Source: Polaribacter sp. WD7
Lineage (GTDB): Bacteria > Bacteroidota > Bacteroidia > Flavobacteriales > Flavobacteriaceae
NCBI RefSeq assembly: GCF_003335085.1
Contig: NZ_QPEJ01000018.1
Location: 434,001-498,000 of the forward strand
Reading direction: 5' to 3'
DNA: 64,000 bases
Shown: positions 8,736-19,100 of the stretch, piece after piece
How positions within the stretch are numbered: position 1 is the first letter of the stretch
How the letters are laid out: each line of letters opens with the position of its first letter
Notes under the pieces: generated by a model
Seen by the model: the letters and a program-made list of their open reading frames with translations, nothing else
Databases searched by the model: none
What the model was told of the DNA's origin: nothing
Program-made: the position numbers and the translations under genes

Positions 8736-11354
8736 TTAATTTAGGTATTCTTTTGCTTGTTCTAACGCTTTAGGAATTCCTCCAGGATTTTTACCTCCAG
8801 CAGTAGCAAAGAAAGGTTGGCCACCTCCACCACCGTGAATGAGTTTACCCAATTCTCTAACTACTTTACCAGCATCATAACCACGTTCTTTTGCTAATTC
8901 TTTAGAAATATAACAAGTTAAAAGTGCTTTGTCTTTTTTTGGAGTTGCAGCAAATAATAAGAATAAATTATCGTATTCTTTTCCTAAACCAAATGCTAAG
9001 TTTTTAATACCATTTGCATCTAAATCTATTTTAGTAGCTAAAAATTGAATACCATTCATTTCTTGCAGTTGACTTTTAATTTCACCAGACAAATTTTGAG
9101 CCTTATCTTTTAGTAATTGCTCAATTTGTTTTTTGAGTGATGTGTTTTCGTCCTGTAAAACTTTAACGGCTTTAACAGGTTCTTTGGTATTATTTAGCAC
9201 TTCTTTAATTTCTAAAAGCGCTTTATTGTTTTTAAAATAAAAATCTTTTACTGCATTATTGGTAATTGCTTCTATCCTTCTAATACCTGCAGCTACAGCA
9301 CCTTCTGACTTGATTTTAAAATGCCAAATATCAGCGGTATTGTTTACATGAGTTCCACCACAGAGTTCAATGGATTCTCCAAATTTAATAGCTCTAACGG
9401 TATCACCATATTTTTCGCCAAATAATGCCATTGCACCTTCGTCTATTGCTTGTTGCATGCTAATGTCTCTTTTTTCATCTAAAGCAATTTTTTCAGCAAT
9501 ACGAGTATTTACAAAATCTTCTACTTCTTGTAATTCGTTAGCTGAAACTTTTGAAAAGTGAGAAAAATCGAAACGCAAATAATCTGCTTTTACCAAAGAT
9601 CCTTTTTGTTCTACATGTGTGCCTAAAATTGTTCTTAAACCTTGGTGTAGTATATGTGTAGCTGTATGATTACATTCTGTATTAAACCTATTTTGGGCAT
9701 CTACAATAGCATCAAAAGAATTTGATAAGTTCTTTGGTAGGTTTTTGGTGAAATGAATAATAACGTTGTTTTCTTTTTTAGTGTCAAAAACGAATGTTTT
9801 GTTTTCATTTTCATCAACTAAAAAACCCTTATCACCAATTTGACCTCCGCCTTCTGGATAAAAAGGAGTCGCATCTAAAACTATTTGATATAATTCTCCA
9901 TCCTTTTTAGAAGTAACTTTTCTGTATCTTATAATGTTAGATTTGCTTTTTAAAGCATCATAACCTATAAAACTTTCGGTAGCATTGTCTATCAAAACAG
10001 TCCAATCTTCAGTGCTCATTTCACTAGCCGCTCTAGATCTATTTTTTTGTTTTTGCAATTCTGCTTCAAATCCTTTTTCATCAAGCGTATAACCTTTTTC
10101 AGATAAAATAAGGGCCGTTAAATCTATAGGAAAACCAAAAGTATCATAGAGTTCAAAAACTTTATCACCAGAAATTTCTTTTGTTTTTGCAGATGAGATA
10201 ATACCATCTAGCAGTACCAATCCTTGATCTAATGTTCTTAAAAAAGAAGTTTCTTCTTCTTTAATTACGTTTTCAATCAATTGCTGTTGTGCTTTAATTT
10301 CTGGAAACGCAGTTCCCATTTTTTCACTCAAAACAGCAACTAGTTTGTATATAAAAGACTCTTTTTTATCAAGAAAAGTAAAACCGTAGCGTACAGCACG
10401 TCTTAAAATTCTACGAATTACGTAACCTGCTCCATTATTACTTGGTAATTGGCCATCTGCAATAGAAAATGCAACAGCTCTTATATGATCTGAAATTACA
10501 CGAATAGCAATGTCAACTTTTTCATCAGTATTGTATTTGCTATTTGTTATGGCTTCAATTTCTTTAATAATTGGTGTAAAAACATCTGTATCATAATTAG
10601 AGGTAACGTTTTGTAAAACCATACACAAACGTTCAAAACCCATTCCTGTATCTATGTGTTTGTTAGGCAATTCTTCTAAACTTCCGTTTGCTTTTCGGTT
10701 GTATTGCATAAACACCAAATTCCAGATTTCCACCACTTGAGGATGATCTTCATTTACTAGGGTTTTTCCATCAATTTTAGCTTTTTCTGCAGCAGAACGA
10801 ATGTCTACATGAATTTCAGAACAAGGTCCGCAAGGTCCTTGATCTCCCATTTCCCAAAAATTATCTTTTTTATTACCCTTTAAAATTCGATCTTCTGCAA
10901 TGTATTGCTTCCAAATGTCATACGCTTCAGTATCCATGTTTAAATTATCGGCATCATCACTTCCTTCAAAAACAGTAACGTACAAAATGTCTTTGTCAAT
11001 TTTGTAGACTTCGGTCAGCAATTCCCAAGCCCAAGCAATTGCTTCTTTTTTAAAATAATCTCCAAAAGACCAATTGCCTAACATTTCAAACAACGTATGG
11101 TGGTAGGTATCATAACCTACTTCTTCTAAATCATTATGTTTTCCAGAAACTCGTAAACACTTTTGTGTATCTGTAATTCTATTTTTTTTTGGCTTTCCAT
11201 TACCTAAGAAATATTCTTTAAAAGGTGCCATACCAGAATTTACAAACATCAAAGTTGGGTCATCTTTAGTTACCATTGGAGCAGAAGGAACAACTAGATG
11301 TTTTTTTTCTTGAAAAAAATTTAAAAATGTGGAACGAATATCTTGTGATTTCAT
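8736..11354 (-). CDS. alaS: Alanine--tRNA ligase
   Basis: This 872-residue class II synthetase charges tRNA-Ala in the cytosol. The catalytic core occupies about residues 1-240, with a motif-1 region near Asn-Ser-Gly-Met and an Arg-x-x-x-Thr-Gln-Lys-Cys block near residue 60. The editing domain carries the zinc-binding set His-x-x-x-His (His-Thr-Ala-Thr-His) near residue 565 and Cys-Gly-Gly-Thr-His near 668. The C-terminal C-Ala domain ends with a Gly-rich run (His-Gly-Gly-Gly-Gly-Gly-Gln-Pro) near residue 845. The length is normal. It diverges from the M23 peptidase gene over a 159-bp intergenic region that shows no T-box-like structure. Confidence 0.98.
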   Translation of the reverse strand: MKSQDIRSTFLNFFQEKKHLVVPSAPMVTKDDPTLMFVNSGMAPFKEYFLGNGKPKKNRITDTQKCLRVSGKHNDLEEVGYDTYHHTLFEMLGNWSFGDYFKKEAIAWAWELLTEVYKIDKDILYVTVFEGSDDADNLNMDTEAYDIWKQYIAEDRILKGNKKDNFWEMGDQGPCGPCSEIHVDIRSAAEKAKIDGKTLVNEDHPQVVEIWNLVFMQYNRKANGSLEELPNKHIDTGMGFERLCMVLQNVTSNYDTDVFTPIIKEIEAITNSKYNTDEKVDIAIRVISDHIRAVAFSIADGQLPSNNGAGYVIRRILRRAVRYGFTFLDKKESFIYKLVAVLSEKMGTAFPEIKAQQQLIENVIKEEETSFLRTLDQGLVLLDGIISSAKTKEISGDKVFELYDTFGFPIDLTALILSEKGYTLDEKGFEAELQKQKNRSRAASEMSTEDWTVLIDNATESFIGYDALKSKSNIIRYRKVTSKKDGELYQIVLDATPFYPEGGGQIGDKGFLVDENENKTFVFDTKKENNVIIHFTKNLPKNLSNSFDAIVDAQNRFNTECNHTATHILHQGLRTILGTHVEQKGSLVKADYLRFDFSHFSKVSANELQEVEDFVNTRIAEKIALDEKRDISMQQAIDEGAMALFGEKYGDTVRAIKFGESIELCGGTHVNNTADIWHFKIKSEGAVAAGIRRIEAITNNAVKDFYFKNNKALLEIKEVLNNTKEPVKAVKVLQDENTSLKKQIEQLLKDKAQNLSGEIKSQLQEMNGIQFLATKIDLDANGIKNLAFGLGKEYDNLFLLFAATPKKDKALLTCYISKELAKERGYDAGKVVRELGKLIHGGGGGQPFFATAGGKNPGGIPKALEQAKEYLN

Positions 11355-11513
11355 AAAAAAGAAGTTTCCAACAAGTTGGATGATGTTAATTTATTTTAAT
11401 AAAAACTGCTCTAAAAATGCAGTTGTAAAACATTTTGTAAATTTGTGAGTTATTAAAAATGATTTTTAAACTTAAATCATAAATAATAGAGCAAAAATAG
11501 TATAAATCCTATT

Positions 11514-12482
11514 ATGGCGAAAGTAAAATATTATTACGATGCAGATACCCTTTCTTACAGAAAAATTACTGTAAAAAAGAGTGCTTATTATAAGAAAACC
11601 ATCTTTGGTATTTTAGGGGTGTTTTTAATTGCATTTATTGGTTTTATTGTATTTAGTCAGTTTATCATGTCTCCTACAGAACGTGCTCAAAAAAGAGAGC
11701 TAGAAAATTTAAAATTGCATTATGAACTATTGTCTAAAAGAATGCAAGAGAGTAATGAGATTTTAGCACAACTACAAGAAAGAGACAACAATATTTATAG
11801 AACATACTTTGAAGCAAACCCAATACCTGATGAGCAAAGAAAAGCTGGTTTTGGAGGTGTAAACAGGTATAAGTATTTAGACGGTTTTGATAATTCTACC
11901 ATGGTTAAAAAGTTAACCAAAGATATAGATGTACTTTCTAAACAATTGGTTGTACAATCTAAATCTTTAGATGAAATTGTTGAATTGGCTAAAGAAAAAG
12001 AAAAAATGTTAGCTTCTATTCCTGCAATTTTACCGGTTAAATTAGAAGATATGACAAGGATGGCTTCTGGTTATAAATGGAGAATGCACCCTATTTTAAA
12101 AATAAGAAAGTTTCATAAGGGGATGGATTTTACAGCCCCTATAGGCACACCAATTTATGCTTCAGGAAACGGAACTGTAATTAGAGCACAAAGAAGTCCT
12201 ACTTTTGGAAAAGTAGTATATATAGATCATGGTTATGGGTACAAAACTATTTATGCCCACATGAGTAAAATAAAAGCCAAAAGAGGAGAAAAAGTAAAAC
12301 GAGGAGATTTAATAGGTTATGTAGGCAATACAGGTAGGTCTGTTTCTTCTCACCTGCATTATGAGGTGCATAAAAACAATAGAGCATTAAATCCTATTAA
12401 TTTTTATTACGGAGATTTAACTCCAGAAGAATTTGCAGCAATGCAAAAAGCAGCAGAAGAAGAAGGACAATCTTACGATTAA
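11514..12482 (+). CDS. M23 family metallopeptidase (LytM domain)
   Basis: This 322-residue protein has a cytoplasmic basic N-terminus, one membrane anchor at about residues 29-50, a periplasmic coiled coil at about 55-95 and a LytM/M23 domain at about 175-295. Zinc ligands are visible as His-Lys-Gly-Met-Asp-Phe (H-x-x-x-D) near residue 200 and His-Leu-His-Tyr-Glu-Val-His near 280. The family cuts peptidoglycan cross-bridges or acts as a divisome/elongasome regulator. This architecture is the standard flavobacterial membrane-anchored form. It is followed after 54 bp by a MerR regulator. Confidence 0.94.
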   Translation: MAKVKYYYDADTLSYRKITVKKSAYYKKTIFGILGVFLIAFIGFIVFSQFIMSPTERAQKRELENLKLHYELLSKRMQESNEILAQLQERDNNIYRTYFEANPIPDEQRKAGFGGVNRYKYLDGFDNSTMVKKLTKDIDVLSKQLVVQSKSLDEIVELAKEKEKMLASIPAILPVKLEDMTRMASGYKWRMHPILKIRKFHKGMDFTAPIGTPIYASGNGTVIRAQRSPTFGKVVYIDHGYGYKTIYAHMSKIKAKRGEKVKRGDLIGYVGNTGRSVSSHLHYEVHKNNRALNPINFYYGDLTPEEFAAMQKAAEEEGQSYD

Positions 12483-12536
12483 ATAGCTTTATAAGCTCTA
12501 TATAGCTGTATTTCAACTAACTTTTATCAACTAAAA

Positions 12537-12866
12537 ATGCATATAGATTTACCCGAAAAAAGGTACTACAAAATTGGAGAAGTTGCCAAAGCGTTTCAGG
12601 TAAATGCATCATTAATTCGGTTTTGGGAAAAAGAATTTGACATCATTAAACCTAAAAAGAATGCAAAAGGAAATCGTCTTTTTACACAAGAAGATATCAA
12701 TAATTTCAAGTTGATTTTTAATTTGGTGAAAGAACGCGGATTTACGCTTGATGGGGCCAAACAAAAATTAAAGAAAAACCCAGACTCTATTTATGATACT
12801 CAAGAAATCATCAATAGGTTAGAGGCTGTAAAAGCAGAGTTGATTAAAATTAAAAATCAACTGTAA
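12537..12866 (+). CDS. MerR family transcriptional regulator
   Basis: The 109-residue product has an N-terminal winged helix (residues about 8-75: Tyr-Lys-Ile-Gly-Glu-Val-Ala, then Ile-Arg-Phe-Trp-Glu-Lys-Glu-Phe and an Arg-Leu-Phe-Thr motif) and a short C-terminal dimerisation helix. There is no ligand-binding domain and no cysteine set for metal sensing, so it belongs to the short MerR class found beside M23 peptidases in flavobacteria. The effector and targets are unknown. It lies between the M23 peptidase and lemA on the same strand. Confidence 0.92.
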   Translation: MHIDLPEKRYYKIGEVAKAFQVNASLIRFWEKEFDIIKPKKNAKGNRLFTQEDINNFKLIFNLVKERGFTLDGAKQKLKKNPDSIYDTQEIINRLEAVKAELIKIKNQL

Positions 12867-12979
12867 CAAAACGTAAATTATACTACTAATAGATTGGTAT
12901 ACGTAAATATGTTTTACTTTCTCAAGATTATTGGGTAATATTGTGTAACAGAAAATCAACAAAATTAAATTTAGAAATT

Positions 12980-13588
12980 ATGAAAAAATGGTTAATTCCA
13001 GTAATTGTCATCGCAGTTATTGTATTTGGTATTTACAATTGGGCTAAAGGGTTTAATAATGAAGCTGTTGTGTTGCAAGAAGATGCAAAAACAACATGGT
13101 CTAATGTAGAGAGTGCTTACCAACGTAGAAACGATTTGATAGGCAACTTGGTAAAAACTGTACAAGGAGCAGCAGATTTTGAAAAAAGTACGCTAACAGA
13201 TGTTATTAATGCAAGAGCTAAAGCAACTTCTGTAAACATAAATGCAGGTGATTTAACTCCAGATAAAATGGCGCAGTTTCAACAAGCACAATCTGGTTTA
13301 ACAGGGGCTTTATCTAAGTTATTAGTTTCTGTAGAGCGTTATCCTGATTTAAAAGCAAATCAAAACTTTTTAGAGTTACAAAGCCAGTTAGAAGGTACTG
13401 AAAACAGAATTAATGTTGCCAGAGATCGTTTTAATGAGGGTGTAAACAAATATAACAAGCATATTAAAGTTTTTCCAAACTCATTTTTAGCAGGTATTTT
13501 TAATTTTGATGAAATGTCTCGCTACAAATCAAATCCTGGTTCGGAGAATGCACCAGACATTAATTTTGATTTTAATAAAAAACAATAA
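12980..13588 (+). CDS. lemA: LemA family protein
   Basis: I place the start at ATG 12980 (Met-Lys-Lys-Trp-Leu-Ile), because it gives a clean N-terminal membrane segment. A start at 12941 would add 13 residues of unlikely sequence. The 202-residue product has one membrane helix at about residues 4-20 and a long helical bundle with the LemA core: a Tyr-Gln-Arg-Arg-x-Asp-Leu-Ile motif near residue 45, an Arg-Ala-Lys-Ala block near 80 and an Arg-x-x-Tyr-Asn motif. LemA proteins are membrane-tethered and of unclear function. The downstream TPM gene starts directly after its stop codon, so the two are surely co-transcribed. Confidence 0.95.
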   Translation: MKKWLIPVIVIAVIVFGIYNWAKGFNNEAVVLQEDAKTTWSNVESAYQRRNDLIGNLVKTVQGAADFEKSTLTDVINARAKATSVNINAGDLTPDKMAQFQQAQSGLTGALSKLLVSVERYPDLKANQNFLELQSQLEGTENRINVARDRFNEGVNKYNKHIKVFPNSFLAGIFNFDEMSRYKSNPGSENAPDINFDFNKKQ

Positions 13589-14026
13589 ATGTCTAAAGTA
13601 GAAGCCTTTCTTACTCCACAAGAAGAAGAAGAGATTATTGCTGCTATTAGAATTGCAGAGCAAAATACTTCTGGCGAAATACGTGTACATATAGAATCTT
13701 CTTCAGAAAAAGATCATTATCAACGTGCGTTAGAAGTATTTCATTTGCTTAAAATGAACAATACAAAAGATAAAAATGGTGTTTTGATATACGTAGCAGT
13801 GCATGATAAAAAATTTGTGATTTATGGAGATGAAGGCATCAATAAAGTAGTTTCTAAAGATTTTTGGAATGCAACTAAAGATGTAATGCAAAATCATTTT
13901 AAGCACAAAGATTTTAAGAAAGGTCTTATAGACGGTATTTTAAAAGCGGGTGAAGAGTTAAAGGTTCATTTTCCTTGGCAAATTGATGATATAAATGAAC
14001 TTTCTAATGAAATCTCAAAAGGATGA
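13589..14026 (+). CDS. TPM domain protein without signal peptide
   Basis: The 145-residue product is a single TPM (TLP18.3/Psb32/MOLO-1) domain, recognised from Leu-Thr-x-x-Glu-Glu-x-x-Ile near residue 8, Thr-Ser-Gly-Glu-Ile-Arg-Val-His near 28 and Lys-x-Gly-Val-Leu-Ile-Tyr-Val near 63. It has no signal peptide or membrane segment, so it is probably cytosolic or associated with LemA. Its ATG directly follows the lemA stop codon, and its own stop overlaps the next TPM gene by 4 bp. The paired arrangement suggests one functional unit with LemA. The biochemical role is unknown. Confidence 0.92.
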   Translation: MSKVEAFLTPQEEEEIIAAIRIAEQNTSGEIRVHIESSSEKDHYQRALEVFHLLKMNNTKDKNGVLIYVAVHDKKFVIYGDEGINKVVSKDFWNATKDVMQNHFKHKDFKKGLIDGILKAGEELKVHFPWQIDDINELSNEISKG

Positions 14027-14865
14027 TATTCAAAAAAAAGAGTTATGTTCAATTTTTGGTTTTTGGTAAAAAAAATATTTTTTTACTCACTCTGTTATGT
14101 TCAATAGCGCTCTTTTCTCAAGGATATAAAATTCCTGAAAAACCTAAGTTTGAAACTAGTGTTTACGATTATATAAACCTGTTGTCTAGTGCTCAGAAAA
14201 AGAGTTTAGAAAATAAGTTGATTCGTTATTCAGATACTACATCAACCCAAATAGTTGTCGCAATTATCGCATCAACCGAAGGTGAAAATATTGCATATTT
14301 AGCCGCAAACTGGGGAGAAAAATGGGGTATAGGTCAAGCAAAGGAAGACAACGGAATTTTAATGTTGTTGGCAAAAGACGACAGAAAAATAACTATTCAA
14401 GCGGGTAAAGGTGTAGAGCATTTACTTACAGATTTTCAATCTAAAAGAATTATAGAAAGTATTATCATTCCAGATTTTAAACGCAATGATTATTATGCAG
14501 GTTTAAATAACGGAGCAGATTATATTTTTAAAACATTAAACGGAGAGTTTAAAGGAACTCGAAAAAGAGATGCACAAGGTTTTGACCCTGGAATTATTGT
14601 CTTCATTATTTTTATTGTTATTCTTTTTTGGTTAATCTCTAAAGGAAATAAAAATAATAGAGGAGGAGGACGAGGTTATAGAAGAGGTTCTGTAGCAGGC
14701 AGTATTTTAGAAACCATTATTTTAAGTAATGCAGGTAGAGGCGGACGAGGCTTTGGAAGTTCTTCTGGTGGCGGAAGTTTTGGAGGTGGTGGTTTTGGTG
14801 GCGGTTTTGGTGGCGGTTTTGGTGGTGGAAGTTTTGGTGGAGGTGGTGCCTCTGGTGGATGGTAA
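14023..14865 (+). CDS. TPM domain membrane protein with Gly-rich tail
   Basis: This 280-residue protein has an N-terminal signal or membrane segment (about residues 18-33, ending Phe-Ser-Gln) and a periplasmic TPM domain at about 40-170 with Leu-Leu-Ser-x-x-Gln-Lys-x-x-Leu and Gly-Ile-Leu-Met-Leu-Leu motifs. A membrane helix at about 190-206 is followed by a Gly/Ser-rich C-terminal tail ending Gly-Ala-Ser-Gly-Gly-Trp. This is the YgcG/TPM membrane form. It overlaps the preceding TPM gene by 4 bp (ATGA). Flavobacterial genomes often carry lemA with both TPM types in this order. Confidence 0.93.
   Translation: MIFKKKSYVQFLVFGKKNIFLLTLLCSIALFSQGYKIPEKPKFETSVYDYINLLSSAQKKSLENKLIRYSDTTSTQIVVAIIASTEGENIAYLAANWGEKWGIGQAKEDNGILMLLAKDDRKITIQAGKGVEHLLTDFQSKRIIESIIIPDFKRNDYYAGLNNGADYIFKTLNGEFKGTRKRDAQGFDPGIIVFIIFIVILFWLISKGNKNNRGGGRGYRRGSVAGSILETIILSNAGRGGRGFGSSSGGGSFGGGGFGGGFGGGFGGGSFGGGGASGGW
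14766..14858 (+). repeat. Glycine-codon tandem repeat
   Basis: A run of GGT/GGC/GGA-rich units, including back-to-back copies of the 12-mer GGTGGCGGTTTT, encodes the Gly-rich tail of the TPM membrane protein. Such low-complexity DNA can vary in length between strains. Confidence 0.8.
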
Positions 14866-14882
14866 ATTATAAAAGAATAATT

Positions 14883-15728
14883 ATGAAAAAGGTTGCAGTA
14901 CTATTTGGTTTATTAATTTTATTTAGTTGTCAAAACTTTGGTCAACTTAAAATACTTGGAGATTTACCCAGTGACTTGAAAGAGGTTTCTGGTGTAGAAT
15001 TTGTGAGTAGTTCTAACCTTATTTGGGTGCATAATGATGGAGGTAATTCGTCTAAATTATACTTAGTTTCAGAAAAAGGAAAAATTATAAAAGTGGTTGA
15101 TGTTAAGGCCAAAAACCATGATTGGGAAGATTTAACTTCTGATAATAAAGGTAATCTTTATATTGGTGATTTTGGAAATAATAGAAACAGAAGAAAAAAT
15201 TTACGAATATTAAAAGTAGACCAACAGTATTTAACCACAAATAGTGCTGAGGTAACAAAAATTGAATTTAGTTATCCAAATCAAAAAAAATTTCCACCCA
15301 AAAAGAAAAACCGTTTCTTTGATACAGAATCTTTTTTCTATTTTAAGAATAACTTTTACATTTTTACTAAAAGTAGGGTAAAAAATAAATTTGGAAAAAC
15401 TTTTTTATACAAGATTCCTGCTCAAAAAGGGAAACATGTTGCTGAATTGGTTGGAGAATATGACAATTGTGAGGATAATGATTGCTGGATAACTTCTGCA
15501 GATATTTCTCCAAATGGAGATAAAGTAGTTTTATTATCACAACAAAATATTCTTGTATTCTCTAATTTTAGAGGAGATAATTTTTTTTCAGGTGATGTAA
15601 AAGAAATTAAATTATCATACCGCTCTCAGAAAGAAGGTGTTTGTTTTAAAGATAACAATACTCTTTTAGTAACAGATGAATTTGCGAGAAATTCTGGAGG
15701 TAATTTGTATGAGTTAAGTTTAGAATAG
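14883..15728 (+). CDS. Exported propeller-like protein, possible lipoprotein
   Basis: I place the start at ATG 14883 (Met-Lys-Lys-Val-Ala-Val) because it yields a clean signal sequence with a lipobox-like Leu-Phe-Ser-Cys at residue 14. A start at 14859 would overlap the TPM gene. The 281-residue product has repeated WD/SMP-30-like strands: Glu-Val-Ser-Gly-Val-Glu, then Trp-Val-His-Asn-Asp-Gly-Gly, then Asp-Trp-Glu-Asp-Leu-Thr and Tyr-Ile-Gly-Asp-Phe-Gly-Asn, each a typical blade element. It lacks a T9SS tail. The family occurs widely in Bacteroidetes; its function is unknown. Confidence 0.82.
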   Translation: MKKVAVLFGLLILFSCQNFGQLKILGDLPSDLKEVSGVEFVSSSNLIWVHNDGGNSSKLYLVSEKGKIIKVVDVKAKNHDWEDLTSDNKGNLYIGDFGNNRNRRKNLRILKVDQQYLTTNSAEVTKIEFSYPNQKKFPPKKKNRFFDTESFFYFKNNFYIFTKSRVKNKFGKTFLYKIPAQKGKHVAELVGEYDNCEDNDCWITSADISPNGDKVVLLSQQNILVFSNFRGDNFFSGDVKEIKLSYRSQKEGVCFKDNNTLLVTDEFARNSGGNLYELSLE

Positions 15729-15729
15729 A

Positions 15730-16104
15730 TTATAAATATTTAAAAAGCAATAAGACCCATCCCAAAATTAAAAACAAACCACCTAAGGGTGTAACAGGAC
15801 CCAAAAATTTTAATTTTTTATTTTGAGCAGAAGAAATCACCAAGCCATAAATTGAAAAGGAAAATAGTAAAACTCCTACAATAAAGCTCCAAATAATATA
15901 ATTGTTTATTGCTATATCTTTACTTAATTGAAACCCAAGTAACACTAAAACAATAGCATGATACATTTGGTACTTTACACCAGTTTCAAAACTTTGTAAT
16001 TGTGCTGTTGTTAATTTCTTTTTTAATAAGTGGGCTCCAAAAGCTCCAAAAATGACTGATAAAGTGCCGAAAGAAGCACCGAAAACTAATGCAATTGTAT
16101 TCAT
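15730..16104 (-). CDS. DUF423 membrane protein
   Basis: The 124-residue product has four membrane helices and the DUF423 signature: Gly-Ala-Phe-Gly-Ala-His near residue 20, then Thr-Gly-Val-Lys-Tyr-Gln-Met-Tyr-His-Ala near 40 and Pro-x-Gly-Gly near 106. The family (YgdD-like) has no assigned biochemical function. It starts 6 bp after the 1233-residue phosphoesterase gene and so closes the long minus-strand operon. Its 3' end is only 1 bp from the convergent propeller gene, leaving no room for a separate terminator. Confidence 0.93.
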   Translation of the reverse strand: MNTIALVFGASFGTLSVIFGAFGAHLLKKKLTTAQLQSFETGVKYQMYHAIVLVLLGFQLSKDIAINNYIIWSFIVGVLLFSFSIYGLVISSAQNKKLKFLGPVTPLGGLFLILGWVLLLFKYL

Positions 16105-16110
16105 TTATAA

Positions 16111-19100
16111 TTAAAAATCAAAACCTAAACTTATTTCTATTCTAGAGCCATCTTTACTACCAAAATAACCTATTGTTCCTCCAAACATGTTTGCAGCATT
16201 TATAAAAAATCCACCACCATAAGAAGTATGAAGGGTAGTGCTATTTATTGCGTTTGCAGATAATGAGTTTGGTGTACCCCAAACTTTACCGTAGTCAAAC
16301 CCGCCATAAAAACCAAGATTTAAGGGTAACAATGCTGTTTTTAGTTTACTAGCATTCCATCTTATATCTGTAGTTTGTACAAAAGAGTTTTTTCCATTAA
16401 AACGTTCATTTCTAAAACCTCTTAATCCTTCATTAGCACCAATGTTTGCTGCCTGATAAAATTCAAAATCTCTACCAATAATAAAATGCCCTTTTGCTTT
16501 TGAGGCTAAGACTAATTTACCGTTAGGAATTAGTTTATGAGTTATGGCTAATGAGGTAATATTATAAGCAAAACTTCTTGCTTCTTGTATGTTATTGGTA
16601 AAGCCTAATTTAGAAGTAAAAGAGACTCCTAAAGTAGGAAAAGATGCATTGTCTGAGTGCTCATATGTATAACTTGCCTCTGCATTTAAAAACTGCTGAA
16701 TAGAAAATATTCTATTTTTTGCAGGAAACTGAGGATTGTCTATAAAACGACCAGGAGTTCTCTCTACATCAAAATTTTGATATTGAATACCAATTTTAAT
16801 TTTTGCACCTAAATCTCCTCTCCATTTAATAAAAGAACCCGCATTAAAACGTCTAATTCTTGCTCTATTGAAATCTAAATTAGGGTCATCTTTATTTGCT
16901 TCTGTATTTATAGATCCGTTTCCAAAACCAAAGAAATTTCTTGCAAAATTAGGACTTGTGTAGTTAGATGCTATGCCTAAATTCCATTTGTCAAAAATGT
17001 TAGCAAACTCGCTAGTATATTTCAATTCATATCCTCTTGTAGCAAAATAATAGAAACCAGAAAGAACATGTTTAGAGGTAAAGGGGTTTCGTTCAAAATT
17101 ATTTACTAAAATTGTTTTTTTAAGCCCTAGTTTAACTCCATCATCAGGATTAAAACCAATTGCAGGCGATATTAAATTTGTAGTACTTTTTGTCTTGGTA
17201 TAATCGTATGTATTTGTTTTGTAATTGTCTGTTAATTTTTTATGAATACGCTTGGTTTTAAATGTATTCTTTTTGGTTTTATGATCGTACACCCTAACCT
17301 TGTTTTTTACATTTACTTCATAAGTATCATTATCTAAACCACCAATAATTTTTAGTTTAATTGCGTTTTTACCTTTTTTTCCGTTCACGTTAAAAATGTC
17401 ATCATCGTCTAGACCGTATATCCATATTTCTTTAGTAATGGTATTAGAGTATGTTTTTTGCAGTAAAACATCTGCTTTTTTTCCATCCTTAATTCTGTAT
17501 GCAGTTATTTTGGTATCTCCATTTTCAAAACGTTCTATATCAAACCAATCGTCTTTGTTAGTGCCTAATACAACTTGAAAATCATTAAGGTATTTAAAAT
17601 ATCTTTCGGCAATTTTTTTTAGATTTTTTTTCCTTCCTATTAATTTTTTTTTGATATCATTAATAGTTTCATCTTGTACTTCTTTAGGAAACTTTGCTAA
17701 AGCGCTATCTATAACATCATCTGTAATTTGGTTTTGAATTCTAATAGCTTGTTGTTTCCAAACTTCTTTTCCAGATCTTGTTATTAGCATCATATCTAAC
17801 GGATAAGCAGAGTAGCTAAACCACTTTGGATTTTTTAAATCTTCTTGATAAGAACGCAATCCTTTTAAACCTGGTAAAGCATTAGTTAAAAAATTGAGTA
17901 AAAAACCATCACCAAAAATAGAGAATACTTGGTCTCTATCTCTTGGTACAGGCTTGTATACTATATTATCACCTTTTTTAAATTCTGCCCATCTCCATTG
18001 GTCTTGATGTCTATCCCAATCTCCAATAAGCATGTCGAAAAGACGAGCTCTTATGTAGGTTTCTTCATCTAAGATATATTTTTCGTCTTTCTTTAAATTT
18101 TTTCTTAAGTCGTCTGTACTAATCAAATTGTTAGAGTATCCAAAATTCTTTTTATCTCCATGACCCTCATCAGTTCTTTCTTCAATCATGTACAATTCAT
18201 CTCCGTAATCTAAATTAAACTCTCCTAATTTTTTTTGTTTTGGTACATAAAACAGAACTGGTTTTGTATGATAAATATCTATAGCTTCTGCTAATTTATC
18301 AACTGTAAAAGGAGCGTAAGGGTGAGAGCCCGTAAAAACATCCATAAGTAAATCTTGTGTTAAAGTACCTTCAAACTGACCTTCTACATATTGATCTTTA
18401 AAAACTACAGATTGTAAATATTGAACCGCATTTTTACGCAATGCTCTCATAACGTATTCGCGTCCCTTTTTATCTTTTAATCGTAATGATTTAGATTGAT
18501 GCCCACCACCTCTTCTTACTGGAGTTAACCCTCCATATAGCGTATCTAAACTTACTGTAGGAACGTTTACCTTTGTACCAAAATATTGTCTGTAACGCTT
18601 ACCCCAAAGAAGTTTATAGAGTTTGCTTTTATCTACTTCTTTTTGAGTGTAAACGGAGGCTTTTTTGTGTGTAAGATTTACATTAGGGAAATCTGAAAAC
18701 TTGGCTACACTATCTTTATCAAACACATTGGCTTCAAAAACAATTTTTCTTTCTTTTGCAGTGTAAAAATGCACTGTAGAAGATCCATCTTCATAAACAT
18801 CTAGTCTTGCAAAACCTTGGGTTCCATAACCAAAAACACCACCATTAACATTTTTTACAGCAGTAAGTTTAGAGCCAGAACCACTTACAATTTGTGGTAA
18901 ATTTTCTTTAACAATGTATTGTAAACTATGCTCATGACCAGAAACAAAAATTACTTTTTCGTTTTGTTGAGAAATGGTAATAATTCTTTTTCGTAAATCA
19001 TTATACTTAAAGTTTTGCTGATCGGTATTTGTGACACCAGATGTTTTTCTCAAAATATTTTGGATAGAGCCTAGAATAGGTAGCGGTTTCATATGACTTT

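Noticed and set aside
11355..11513. T-box or other leader upstream of alaS
   Set aside because: The 159-bp intergenic region is too short and lacks the specifier and antiterminator features; only a short CCAAC/GTTGG repeat is visible.
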